NCBI GenBank assembly: GCA_020634935.1
Contig: JACKAT010000055.1
Location: 1 to 38,237, forward strand
Direction: 5' to 3'
DNA from: Anaerolineales bacterium
Lineage (GTDB): Bacteria > Chloroflexota > Anaerolineae > 4572-78 > J111
DNA: 38,237 nt
Position numbers and translations under genes: made by a program
In this document: piece by piece, positions 8,720 to 16,758 of the stretch
Position numbering within the stretch: position 1 is the stretch's first letter
How the letters are laid out: every line of letters begins with the position of its first letter
Notes under the pieces: model-generated
What the model was told of the DNA's origin: nothing
The model's database searches: none
What the model saw: the letters and a program-made list of their open reading frames with translations, nothing else

Positions 8720-8756
8720 ATCTTTCTCTCTTATAACCAGTACTAGTTGATCAAGT

Positions 8757-8880
8757 AACCATGAACCCAGAAAACTTCGGAAGCTGAACAAGTGGATTAG
8801 CGAGGGATAAGAGCAAGTTATAAATCAATATAAGTTTGTAATCGTATTACCTGGCAGTTTCCGAAGTTTTTAACTTGGTT
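8757..8880. repeat. 124-nt element with imperfect terminal inverted repeats
   Basis: Perfect 12-base arms AAAACTTCGGAA (8771-8782) and TTCCGAAGTTTT (8859-8870), with outer matches AACCA (8757-8761) and TTGGTT (8875-8880), enclose an AT-rich core. It looks like a small non-autonomous element just upstream of the PHP gene. No coding potential. Confidence 0.65.
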
Positions 8881-9192
8881 CTATTAAACTATAACAACAT
8901 CCTCGCAGAATTCTATGGGAAAAATGTATGAATCGAGTTAGAGTGTATTGGGTTTTATAAACATGGACTGGCTCATAGATAGCTAACGGTTGTCCTTGAC
9001 AGCGTTGAGTTAAGTTTGGGCATTTGAGGCAATAAGAGTACAATACTGCATAAGTAGGGCTAAATGTCCAAAAATGGAGAGCTAGAGATTAGGCTGTAGA
9101 GCGAGACAGGGGTTTAGTTGTAATCAATTTCCTGGTGCTTCTAATCTCTGCACGTAATGTTTTCTACGTTAGATTGAGAGGATAATCGACCC
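8881..9192. other. AT-rich intergenic region
   Basis: About 310 bases without a gene. A weak rightward promoter-like pair (TTGGGC at 9016, TACAAT at 9039, 17-base spacer) could serve the small gene at 9193. No RNA structure recognised. Confidence 0.35.
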
Positions 9193-9390
9193 ATGGTGGT
9201 TCGTCAGCGGTGCAAAAAGTTGTTTGTCATTTTGCTGCTCGCGATCTCCTACTGGCTGGCTATAGCGGCGATGCCTGCTTTTCATGCGCTTGATCTGCCA
9301 TTCTATTCGTTACCTATCCCCGGTTTTGACTTTCCCTCACCGCAATCCCCTGTACTCGATCCAAGTTTACCCATAACTATGTTGGCTTAG
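9193..9390 (+). CDS. Small secreted or membrane-anchored protein, unknown
   Basis: A 65-residue frame with a short basic N-terminus (RQRCKK), a hydrophobic helix (about residues 9-28) resembling a signal peptide or anchor, and a Pro/Ser/Phe-rich tail. AGAGGA lies about ten bases before the ATG. No family recognised; the amphipathic design supports translation but the gene could be spurious. Confidence 0.4.
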   Translation: MVVRQRCKKLFVILLLAISYWLAIAAMPAFHALDLPFYSLPIPGFDFPSPQSPVLDPSLPITMLA

Positions 9391-9457
9391 ATCCATTATG
9401 GGAATCCTGACTTTTTGGAGGAAAACTAACAAGTTAATAGATGGTAAGAAATAGAAC

Positions 9458-9576
9458 TTACGCAGTTAGGGTATCGAACCCGGTGACAGTCACTTAGACG
9501 TGATAAATCGATTTGTTTGGGCTAACCGGACGTTTATTTTTGACCAAAAGTGACTGTCACCTGTTGAACTGCGTAA
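9458..9576. repeat. GGTGACAGTCACTT-type inverted-repeat element, copy 1
   Basis: An 80-nt core (9482-9561) has perfect 14-base terminal repeats GGTGACAGTCACTT/AAGTGACTGTCACC. It sits inside outer 10-base arms TTACGCAGTT (9458-9467) and AACTGCGTAA (9567-9576). The core is clearly homologous, in the opposite orientation, to the core at 37880-37959. No coding capacity. It lies between two small genes. Confidence 0.85.
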
Positions 9577-9616
9577 CTCATAAGAAAAACAAAGTAGTTT
9601 TTCTAAAGGAGACACC

Positions 9617-9823
9617 ATGAAAGCGCTGGTTACTATTTTGGCGACAATGACTGACATCATCTTGGTGGTAGTTATTGGTTATGGCCTTTGGCTGTGGATA
9701 TTTAGCGAGGGCATAACTGAGAGCGTGCAGGAATTTTATATCAATATTATGTTGGTAGTAACTATCGTTATTCTTATTACCGTAGGATTTGGAGTTACGG
9801 TTGTGCGCAGGCTGAAATTCTAG
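9617..9823 (+). CDS. Small two-helix membrane protein, unknown
   Basis: A 68-residue protein with two predicted membrane helices (about residues 9-30 and 40-62), joined by an acidic loop with SEGITES and closed by the positively charged RRLKF. The start is very well supported: AAAGGAG lies five bases before the ATG. No family recognised. The charge pattern suggests both termini in the cytoplasm. It stands alone, between a repeat element and the glmS leader. Confidence 0.8.
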   Translation: MKALVTILATMTDIILVVVIGYGLWLWIFSEGITESVQEFYINIMLVVTIVILITVGFGVTVVRRLKF

Positions 9824-10040
9824 TTCTGTCTTTACGATTTTTATCCGTATCTAGCCGCGAAAACCTGCATCCTATTTCTTGGGCTTGTTGTAGAATAAAT
9901 ACAACATTTACTAACTTTTTTTAAACAGTTTTCTTATAGCTTTTTGTTAAGAAAACCGTTATAATTAATGTTGTCAATAAAACAATTTATAACCTTTAGT
10001 TGAAATAAATGGATGGAAGGAGGTTTAGCAAACTGACATC
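9824..10040 (+). other. Region upstream of the glmS ribozyme
   Basis: AT-rich, no gene. It contains the dyad GTTGTA-N7-TACAAC at 9887-9905, which could be an operator, and a consensus -10 box TATAAT at 9960-9965 without a good -35. The latter could start the glmS leader transcript about 70 nt before the ribozyme. Confidence 0.4.
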
Positions 10041-10214
10041 AGGACAATAAGCGCCAGGCTCTACGAGCCATCGTAGAGTGACGAGGTGCAGGTTCATCGA
10101 AAGTTTCGGCGGGTGCCTGCCGGGTTACCACACCCCGAATTGTCCTCACCGCCCCCCTCAGGGGCAGTAAATCTTTCTACAAAACCGACTTATTTGTCGG
10201 CCAAAATGAAAGAT
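10041..10214 (+). ncRNA. glmS self-cleaving ribozyme/riboswitch
   Basis: Recognised by the glmS ribozyme core: GCGCC at 10051-10055 (predicted cleavage between A10050 and G10051), a hairpin CTCTACGA-GCCA-TCGTAGAG (10059-10078), the conserved GACGAGG (10080-10086), GCAGG...CCTGC pairing (10088-10092 with 10116-10120) around ATCGAAAGTTTCGGCGG, and the CCGGGTTACCACACC segment after it. Flanking AGGACAAT/ATTGTCCT (10041-10048 with 10139-10146) closes the core. The 3' domain has the usual hairpins: CCCCTCAGGGG, then ATCTTTC/GAAAGAT enclosing CCGAC...GTCGG (10171-10214). In known cases glucosamine-6-phosphate acts as the coenzyme for cleavage, which destabilises the glmS mRNA. The downstream gene here is glmS, which confirms the call. 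Confidence 0.95.
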
Positions 10215-10646
10215 AGTGGTTTAGCAATAACATTATCGACAACTCAATAGTTTGTTGTACTCCGCTCATGGTGAGTGGTTCTGTTGGCCTACCTTTAGGG
10301 GTTAATAGAGTAGCAGCGTGGCATCGGTATGGATGATGAACAAATCGCTATGGCCTCTTTGATGTGGCTGCGGCTATTCAAGAGAGGGGATACTGGTTAT
10401 CTGGTCGTTATGTGATTTGGCTAGCTCATTTTCCTGCAAATTTTGGGTAGATTACGTTTGATATCGGTTCGATCTATCTGGCTCAGTAGTCATGTCAGGT
10501 TGATCGCGGCGCGCCAATCTCGGCCAAACTTCGCCAAGAGGCGGGGATATACTTGAGATTTTTTAACTCAAAGAACTCTAAAAACTTTATAAACTCATTA
10601 ACTCTATCAATTTAGAGACATTATTTTTAAGGAGAATTAAAAAGTT
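10215..10646 (+). other. 432-nt leader between the ribozyme and glmS
   Basis: No credible gene; the only short frame (10329-10415, 28 codons) has no ribosome binding site. A terminator-like structure is possible: AATCTC (10516-10521) with GAGATT (10555-10560) followed by a T run, enclosing CGCC-AAGA-GGCG. CTCTAAA and TTTAGAG can pair just before the glmS ribosome binding site. Confidence 0.5.
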
Positions 10647-12488
10647 ATGTGTGGCATTGTGGGTTATGTTGGTAACAAAAACGCATCAACCATTGTCTTG
10701 AACGGTTTGAAGAAGCTCGAGTATCGGGGGTATGACTCGGCCGGGATAGCCTCGGTTAACGGCGCGTTGGACATTCGGCGGGCTTCGGGTAAATTGATCA
10801 ATCTCGAAACCAAGCTGGTTGAAAAGCCGCTGCTTGGCAATTTGGCTATTGGTCACACGCGCTGGGCCACACATGGCGCGCCGGTGGAGCGAAATGCGCA
10901 CCCCCATGCCGACGAAGCCAACAATATCGCGGTAGTGCAGAACGGCATTGTGGAAAATTTTATAGTTCTGCGCCGGCAGTTGCAAGATGAAGGCCACGAA
11001 TTTAAGTCCGATACCGATACGGAGGTTATTACCCATTTAGTTGATAAATATCTGGCTGACGGGAATGAGCTAGTAACGGCCTGTCGATTAGCTTTTCGAC
11101 AGCTTGAGGGGGCGCACGCCATCGCCGTTACCAGCCAGCAGGAGCCGGACAAGATTATCGCGGCTCGGCTGGGTAATGCCGGTGGGGTGATTGTGGGGTT
11201 GGGTGACGGTGAGAATTATCTAGCTTCGGATATTCCGGCTATTTTGGAGCATACCCAGCACGTTGTTTTTCTGGAAGATCAAGAAATGGCCGTCATCACG
11301 GCCAACGGTATCACCTACAGCCGGATCGATGGCGCGTCAATCGAAAAAGATTACACGGTAATCACCTGGGACCCGATCAGCGCCGTTAAAGGCCAATATC
11401 ACCATTTTATGGAAAAGGAAATTCACGAGCAGCCGCAATCGATTCAGAGCACTATTCGGGGGCGGGTCGATTTCACCACCGGCAAGATTGCCTTTGAAGA
11501 GTTGGAGCTGACCCCGGAAGCGGCCAAGCAGCTTGACCGGGTGATGATTGTGGCTTGCGGGACATCCTTCTATGCCGGTCAAGTGGGTCGATTTATATTG
11601 GAGAAATTGGCCCGGATTAAGGTATCGGTTGAGTATGCCTCGGAGTTTCGCTACCGCGATACGCTGATCGATGACAAAACGGCTATTCTGGCTATCAGTC
11701 AATCCGGCGAAACGGTCGATACCCTGGCGGCGATGGAAGAAGGGCGGGAACAAGGTGCGAAACTGTGGTCAATTGTTAATGTGCAGGGCAGTATGGTTCA
11801 TAAGTTGAGCGATGGCTCCATCCTGATGCAGGCCGGGCCGGAAATCGGTGTGGCTAGCACCAAAGCCTTTACCACCACCCTAACCGATTTATTCATGCTG
11901 GGCATGTACCTGGGGCAACTGCGCGGCACGTTGTCTGATGAAGAAAGCCTTGAACTGGTCAAGCATCTGGCCCATTTGCCGGAATTGGCCGGCGAGGTCT
12001 TAAAAGAGGGCTATAACGATTTCGAAACTTTAGTTCATCTTTATCACAAGAAAGACCATTTCCTGTACCTGGGGCGCGGGGTCAACTACCCAATCGCGAT
12101 GGAAGGCGCGCTGAAGTTGAAAGAGATCAGCTACATCCACGCCGAAGGCTATCCAGCCGGTGAGATGAAGCACGGTCCCATCGCGCTGATCGATGAGGAT
12201 ATGCCGGTTTTGTGCATTGTCACTCAGGATAACGTCTACGATAAGATGATCAGCCAGGTGGAGCAGGTGCGAGCTCGAGATGGCGTGGTCATCTCCCTGG
12301 TCAATGAGGGTGATACGATGGTGGCGGAGAAATCGACTCACATTTTACAGATTCCCAAAACGCACCCACTGTTAACGCCGATTCTGTCGGTCATTCCGCT
12401 GCAACTGCTGGCCTATCACATCGCGGTTCGCCGGGGAGCTGATGTCGATCAGCCGCGCAATTTGGCCAAGTCGGTAACGGTGGAGTAA
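10647..12488 (+). CDS. glmS: Glutamine--fructose-6-phosphate aminotransferase (isomerizing)
   Basis: A 613-residue GlmS, which makes glucosamine-6-phosphate from fructose-6-phosphate and glutamine, the first step toward UDP-GlcNAc and peptidoglycan. The N-terminus is MCGIVGYVG, with Cys2 as the glutaminase nucleophile after Met removal. The glutaminase domain (residues 1 to ~235) has GHTRWATHG and QNGIVEN; two SIS sugar isomerase domains follow, with CGTSFYAG, SQSGETVDT and GRGVNYPIAMEGALKLKEISYIH split over ~290-600. The C-terminus NLAKSVTVE is the family end. AAGGAG at about 10630 supports the ATG. The ribozyme upstream implies feedback control by glucosamine-6-phosphate. Confidence 0.98.
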   Translation: MCGIVGYVGNKNASTIVLNGLKKLEYRGYDSAGIASVNGALDIRRASGKLINLETKLVEKPLLGNLAIGHTRWATHGAPVERNAHPHADEANNIAVVQNGIVENFIVLRRQLQDEGHEFKSDTDTEVITHLVDKYLADGNELVTACRLAFRQLEGAHAIAVTSQQEPDKIIAARLGNAGGVIVGLGDGENYLASDIPAILEHTQHVVFLEDQEMAVITANGITYSRIDGASIEKDYTVITWDPISAVKGQYHHFMEKEIHEQPQSIQSTIRGRVDFTTGKIAFEELELTPEAAKQLDRVMIVACGTSFYAGQVGRFILEKLARIKVSVEYASEFRYRDTLIDDKTAILAISQSGETVDTLAAMEEGREQGAKLWSIVNVQGSMVHKLSDGSILMQAGPEIGVASTKAFTTTLTDLFMLGMYLGQLRGTLSDEESLELVKHLAHLPELAGEVLKEGYNDFETLVHLYHKKDHFLYLGRGVNYPIAMEGALKLKEISYIHAEGYPAGEMKHGPIALIDEDMPVLCIVTQDNVYDKMISQVEQVRARDGVVISLVNEGDTMVAEKSTHILQIPKTHPLLTPILSVIPLQLLAYHIAVRRGADVDQPRNLAKSVTVE

Positions 12489-12520
12489 GCCAGATACCCT
12501 CAAACACCTTGTTGTTTCAT

Positions 12521-12560
12521 GACAATAAAGTCATACACTTAACAATAAAGTTGTACACTT
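12521..12560 (+). repeat. Tandem 20-nt direct repeat after glmS
   Basis: Two 20-base units (12521-12540 and 12541-12560) share ACAATAAAGT and TACACTT and differ at three positions. They lie between the glmS stop and its terminator. Function unknown. Confidence 0.7.
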
Positions 12561-12569
12561 AAGAAATAT

Positions 12570-12620
12570 AAAAACAACCTCTACCGGGCCAACCGAAATA
12601 ATCCGGAGAGGTTGTTTTTT
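12570..12620. terminator. Bidirectional intrinsic terminator
   Basis: AAAACAACCTCT pairs with AGAGGTTGTTTT around a loop containing CCGG pairs, with a T run on the plus side and an A run on the opposite side. It lies between the convergent glmS and 12644 genes and can serve both. Confidence 0.85.
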
Positions 12621-12643
12621 ATATCCCCCAAACTTTATTTTTT

Positions 12644-15268
12644 TCAGGGTGTAGAGGTTGGACGGCGTTCCAGCAGTTGAATCACGCCGGTGCTGCCGTC
12701 AACCAGGACTTTGTCGCCCGTGTGGAAGCGCTGGGTGGCCTGGGGAATATTGGCTACGGCCGGTAGTCCGTATTCGCGGGCGATAACTGATCCGTGGGAT
12801 AGCAGCCCGCCGGTCTCGACAATCAGTCCGGCCGCTGAACTCAAGAGGGCTAGCCAGGCGGGATCGGTCGAAGGCATAACCAGAATGACATTGTCGGCGA
12901 TTTGGTTAAACTCATCAGGCTGGCGAACCACAACCACAGTCCCCCGCGCCTGGCCCGGGCTGATGGGCAAGCCGATGAAGACATCGGCTGCTCCCGAGCC
13001 GTTAGAACTGCCATAGCCTAGCTGAATGGCCGGAACTTCCGTATCTTTGATCACAAACGGGGTGGTTGTTTTGGCGTACATGTCGTAAGTTTCTTTGCGG
13101 GCCTGAATCGTTGAGGACAGCGTCACCGCCAGACCCTCTTCCACTCTGAGGGTTCGTTCAATTTCCTCCAAGGTAAGCCAAAAAATATCCTGAGGCGTTT
13201 CCAACCAGCCGGCTGCCGACCAAATTTGACCTAAAGCCAAATGCCACTGCCTGACAGCCATTATAAATTTGACCAGGTTTTCGTGAAGCTGATCCTGTTT
13301 GATTAACACCTTGCGCAGCCGGGTTAAGAGGGGGTGGAGTAACCATTGACGCCACCAGGGGATTTGGCTCAGTTCAGCGGCTCTTTTAATCTCGGCGGAT
13401 TCGTACCCGGTTTTACTTTGGGCGTGGGCGGCAATCATCGCCAAGAGGGTATCGGGCATCTCGTCATAGCGCGGTTGGCCGGGGTCAACGTCATGAGTGG
13501 CGTAGTGTCCATATGTGGCTAGTAAAGCTGTGAACTTCTGTTTGAACTCCTCAGACTGAACGCTGCTTTCTGGAAAATTACCGGGTTGAGCCTGCCCTAT
13601 TTGAACGGCTTGAGATTGTACCCATTGCCCCAGTTCTACTAGCCGATGATGCAGCCGCTCCTGAAACAGGTCGGCTCCTTGAACCGCCGCTGTGGTGAGG
13701 GTGGTAATCGGGGGTTGGATGGAGGTAGGCAATAGTTTGGCTCCAAGCCCGGTTAGGATAATCCGGCTAAGCGTCAGAGTGAGCTGCACTGTTTTGATGT
13801 GCCCGTACTGTTGAGATTGCCGGCGCAGTTGAGCCAACAGTAGATCGGAGGATAGACCCGCTTTAGGTAGAGACAAATTAGCGATGGTCTGATTGATGGC
13901 CGCCTGAACATTGGCCAGGGTGTCATCAAGTTGGCGAGTTTGCTGCCAGATCGACCTGTAGATAGCTCGGGCGGCCCAGGCGGTTTTCCAATCAACAGTA
14001 AACAGGGCGCCTGCGGAGGCGGCTTTAGTATCGCCTAATAGGTGCAGTAAGCTGCCAGAAGTAAGGCCAACCTGGGTTATAGCGGCTTTGATGAGGGTCA
14101 AATTAAGATAGGGCCGGCCTAAAATGAATTTTTCGAGCGGCGCTAAGTGGTTGATATTTATCCCTAACTCGGTTAAGAAGCGGGTGAGTTGGGGTTGAAT
14201 TGCCTCTAAAAAAGCGGCGAAAAGCGGTGAGGGGAGGGGCGGTAAATGCTGCGCGTAGCCATGATGGGTCCATTCGCGATTTTGGGTTGATTGGGCCGAT
14301 GGCACTACCGCAGCCGGACGCGTTTGTAAAAAGAAAAAGCAATGATCCTGATAAGCCCACTCAATATCCTGCGGTTCGCCCATCAGCGCCTGGATCTGCT
14401 CCAATTGGCGGGCTAGCTCGCCAATTTGGGTGACAGTGAGTGGCTGATCACCCCTTGTCGTTTTGGCCGAGACCGGGGGGACAATCCCGGCCTGCTGTTC
14501 TATGAGTGGGTAGTCGGGTGGTTGGGCGGCAATTTTGTAATAATAAGGTTGAATATGACCGGCGACCAGCGAATTACCTAAGCCCCAAGTGGCTTCGATG
14601 ATAATTTCATCACGCGCACCGGTCAGGGGATTGATGGTGAAGGCCACACCCGCAATTTCCGGGGAGAGCAAAGGTTGGATGATAAGAGCCACGCGAATGC
14701 TCTGGATGGATAGACCATGTACTTGGCGGTATTTAACCGTTGGCCCGCTTAAAGCCGAAGCCCAACACCGGGTGATGGCGATAGGTAAGGCGCTGCGCGG
14801 AACACCCAATTCGGTCAGATGCATGCCGGCAAAGGAGTGATCGCGGTGATCTTCATCGATAACAGAGGAGCGGACCGCGAAACTGTCGACCTCGGGGGTG
14901 TAGGTTTGCTGTAGCCGGCTTTCAAATTCTGATGACAATTCGGGGGCTAAGGGTTTTAGCTTGAGGGCATCGGCCAACCAGTTAAGGGCTTCGGCGGTGA
15001 CGGCAATATCCGGCGAGCCAGCCCATAATGGGGTGAGTTTGGCGGCCATTATTTGGGCTTTGAAAAACTCGGTGGTTAGAACCAGACCCGGCGGCACGCT
15101 GAAGCCATATTTTCTTAATTGGGCTAAGCGGAACGCTTTCCCACCGACTAAAGCCAGATCGGCGCCCTCTATCTCATCGAGACTGAGAATACGGCGTTTT
15201 GACAAGGTTTGAGGGGTTGGTAAGGCTAGCGACGGCTTAAGGCCCAGTTCATGGGGCTCATTGCTCAT
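12644..15268 (-). CDS. PEP synthase/rifampin phosphotransferase-like ATP-dependent dikinase
   Basis: An 874-residue protein with the N-terminal PPDK-type ATP-grasp domain (about residues 28-325; DLALVGGKAFRLAQLRKYGFSVPPG, FAVRSSVIDED, DIEWAYQD) and a C-terminal swivelling phosphohistidine domain (about 770-865). The catalytic His is H825 in GGLLSHGSVIAREYGLPAV. It lacks the PEP-binding TIM barrel of true PEP synthase. ATP domain, large helical middle domain and terminal His domain is the architecture and length of rifampin phosphotransferase, which moves the beta phosphate of ATP to the antibiotic. The middle domain decides substrate, and I do not recognise it, so resistance is not established. 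The ATG overlaps the end of the upstream gene by 11 nt, implying translational coupling. Confidence 0.85.
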   Translation of the reverse strand: MSNEPHELGLKPSLALPTPQTLSKRRILSLDEIEGADLALVGGKAFRLAQLRKYGFSVPPGLVLTTEFFKAQIMAAKLTPLWAGSPDIAVTAEALNWLADALKLKPLAPELSSEFESRLQQTYTPEVDSFAVRSSVIDEDHRDHSFAGMHLTELGVPRSALPIAITRCWASALSGPTVKYRQVHGLSIQSIRVALIIQPLLSPEIAGVAFTINPLTGARDEIIIEATWGLGNSLVAGHIQPYYYKIAAQPPDYPLIEQQAGIVPPVSAKTTRGDQPLTVTQIGELARQLEQIQALMGEPQDIEWAYQDHCFFFLQTRPAAVVPSAQSTQNREWTHHGYAQHLPPLPSPLFAAFLEAIQPQLTRFLTELGININHLAPLEKFILGRPYLNLTLIKAAITQVGLTSGSLLHLLGDTKAASAGALFTVDWKTAWAARAIYRSIWQQTRQLDDTLANVQAAINQTIANLSLPKAGLSSDLLLAQLRRQSQQYGHIKTVQLTLTLSRIILTGLGAKLLPTSIQPPITTLTTAAVQGADLFQERLHHRLVELGQWVQSQAVQIGQAQPGNFPESSVQSEEFKQKFTALLATYGHYATHDVDPGQPRYDEMPDTLLAMIAAHAQSKTGYESAEIKRAAELSQIPWWRQWLLHPLLTRLRKVLIKQDQLHENLVKFIMAVRQWHLALGQIWSAAGWLETPQDIFWLTLEEIERTLRVEEGLAVTLSSTIQARKETYDMYAKTTTPFVIKDTEVPAIQLGYGSSNGSGAADVFIGLPISPGQARGTVVVVRQPDEFNQIADNVILVMPSTDPAWLALLSSAAGLIVETGGLLSHGSVIAREYGLPAVANIPQATQRFHTGDKVLVDGSTGVIQLLERRPTSTP

Positions 15269-16049
15269 GATTGGATCTGCTTTGAAATCCGGATTGGCTG
15301 GCTAATGTAAGTAAAACAATGACACCGGAAACCCCTCCGGTGCAAATCATGGTAGCATAGTTGGGCGGATTTAAAATAAGGCTAAATGTCGGCCCAATTA
15401 AAAGTAAGCCCAGCGCCAATAAAATACTGCCATAAAAGCCGATCATTGATTGTATAAATAGTGTAACCGTGATATAGAAACCTAGCAAGCCAACGGTAAC
15501 AAAGCTTATGGTGACTAACAGGTCAAAATATTGAATGATGGTCAGGTCGGTTAGTTCGATCCGGCCGCTTAAAACTAAAGCCAGCCACTCGCCCCCAGAA
15601 ATGATACCGCCGCTCAGCAAGATGATCGAAATCCCCAACCAGAAGGCAATGATGAGTTTAAGGGCCACCGGCCGACGCGGCCTGGTGGTTACTACAGTTT
15701 GTTCCAGGCTGCTTCTTTTCTGCTTCGCTTTAGCCGGTTTTTGGCTAGGCATTCCGGTAGACGGGTAGGCCGTTAAATGTTCCAGCAGTTTCTGCTTGGC
15801 CCATCGATTGTGGGGATTGATAATGACCAAATTTTCCAGACAGACCCGTTTGTCATCGACGCGGTCAAAGATCTGATAAAGCCAATACCAGGCGGTTTCG
15901 TTGGTTTGATCTTGTTCAACGACATCCAACAGTAAAAAACGGGCCTGGTCTATCTCTCCGGCTTTTGCGGCGTCGATGCCCTGTTGTAATACCTGTTGTA
16001 ATTGATTTGGGATGGCCAAAGAGTCACCATAGCCGATCGGTGGAGTCAT
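15258..16049 (-). CDS. TPR-like membrane protein, unknown
   Basis: A 263-residue protein. Residues ~15-95 form helical repeats of TPR type (LQQGIDAAKAGEIDQARFLLLDVVEQDQTNETAWYW is one unit, a second follows with VDDKRVCLENLVIINPHN). A basic linker (KPAKAKQKR) leads to four hydrophobic segments at about 128-150, 165-190, 193-212 and 220-250. The N-terminal domain should be cytoplasmic. The same N-terminal TPR plan is frequent in Chloroflexota membrane proteins of unknown role. It is the first gene of a two-gene unit with the dikinase-like gene, overlapping it by 11 nt, which suggests a shared function. Confidence 0.8.
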   Translation of the reverse strand: MTPPIGYGDSLAIPNQLQQVLQQGIDAAKAGEIDQARFLLLDVVEQDQTNETAWYWLYQIFDRVDDKRVCLENLVIINPHNRWAKQKLLEHLTAYPSTGMPSQKPAKAKQKRSSLEQTVVTTRPRRPVALKLIIAFWLGISIILLSGGIISGGEWLALVLSGRIELTDLTIIQYFDLLVTISFVTVGLLGFYITVTLFIQSMIGFYGSILLALGLLLIGPTFSLILNPPNYATMICTGGVSGVIVLLTLASQSGFQSRSNHEQ

Positions 16050-16223
16050 ACGTTACTCAGTTTCGCTGTTTAGGTAAGATATCACTTACTAATGGGTAGG
16101 GGTAAATTGAGATTGGTTCGGCTTCACTAATTTTCAGTCGATCACCGGCTGCTCCGATCAGATGGTTAAGTGGGAACTAAAAGAGAATAGGCAAGCGGTT
16201 TTGAGCAAATAGTGATCTCCTAA

Positions 16224-16252
16224 ATTTTATCATTTATAGGCACGATGTACAA
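16224..16252 (-). promoter_or_regulatory. Promoter of the TPR/dikinase operon
   Basis: On the minus strand TTGTAC and TAAAAT are separated by exactly 17 bases. It lies just downstream of the HTH gene terminator, so the two units are transcribed separately. Confidence 0.6.
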
Positions 16253-16297
16253 GTAAATCGTTAACCTTCATGCTCTAATTTATTGAGGATGGCGGGG

Positions 16298-16329
16298 AAA
16301 AAAAATGGCTTGAGCGAGCAACCCAAACC
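16298..16329 (-). terminator. Intrinsic terminator of the HTH gene
   Basis: On the minus strand GGTTTG pairs with CAAGCC (one G-U pair) across an 11-base loop and is followed by a run of eight T. Confidence 0.55.
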
Positions 16330-16361
16330 ATTGGAGAAGATTATTGGATAAGCTGTGGCAA

Positions 16362-16580
16362 TCAATTCATATCGCTAACGTCGATTTTGGTATCATCTAA
16401 TACTTGAATTAAATCGTCGCGACGAATACGCCAACTACGACCCACTTGGGAGGCGGGAATAACGCCCAGTTTGCACCATCGCCAGATGGTGACACGGCTG
16501 ACGCGTAAATATTTGGCTGCTTCGCGAACGGTCAGTATCTCATTTTGGAACGATTGATGGGTGTTTTGAGTCGTCATCAT
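16362..16580 (-). CDS. Excisionase-family helix-turn-helix DNA-binding protein
   Basis: A 72-residue protein with the winged HTH of the MerR/excisionase superfamily: ILTVREAAKYLRVSRVTIWRWCKLGVIPASQVGRSWRIRRDDL. Such small proteins bind DNA as excisionases, or as regulators or adaptors in many Chloroflexota genomes. The start at 16580 is preferred because GAGGGG lies nine bases upstream. A longer reading from 16610 adds ten residues but has no ribosome binding site, and a second ATG follows at 16577. Despite the family name, the only recombinase nearby is 7 kb away and separated by other operons, so an excision role is not implied. Confidence 0.85.
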   Translation of the reverse strand: MMTTQNTHQSFQNEILTVREAAKYLRVSRVTIWRWCKLGVIPASQVGRSWRIRRDDLIQVLDDTKIDVSDMN

Positions 16581-16640
16581 GTTCTTAATCCCCTCACTAT
16601 TATGTTTCATTAATATACAAGATAGTACTTTTTTATAAAA

Positions 16641-16673
16641 CAGTATACTCTACTTTTTAAGAGGGGAATACTG
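16641..16673 (-). terminator. Hairpin downstream of the response regulator
   Basis: On the minus strand CAGTAT...ATACTG with inner CTCT...AGAG forms a hairpin followed by TTTTATAAAAAAG. It may terminate the response regulator transcript; an operator for the HTH gene is the alternative. Confidence 0.4.
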
Positions 16674-16758
16674 GCAGTTGGACACTCTTTTCTCTATCCA
16701 ATGGCTAGTTTTATCCGGGTTGCTTAAGCCAAATGGCCTAGGTCGCACGCAAAAAATC

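Larger units (their letters stand above)
16050..16361 (-). other. Intergenic region upstream of the TPR/dikinase operon
   Basis: No gene. Contains the promoter at 16224-16252, a ~170-nt leader for the operon, and the terminator of the HTH gene at 16298-16329. Confidence 0.6.

Noticed and set aside
8720..8791. Longer start for the PHP protein
   Set aside because: The extra residues are hydrophobic and encoded in a repeat element; the PHP fold begins right after the ATG at 8719.
10329..10415. 28-codon leader peptide between the ribozyme and glmS
   Set aside because: No Shine-Dalgarno sequence and no codon bias or run of regulatory codons.
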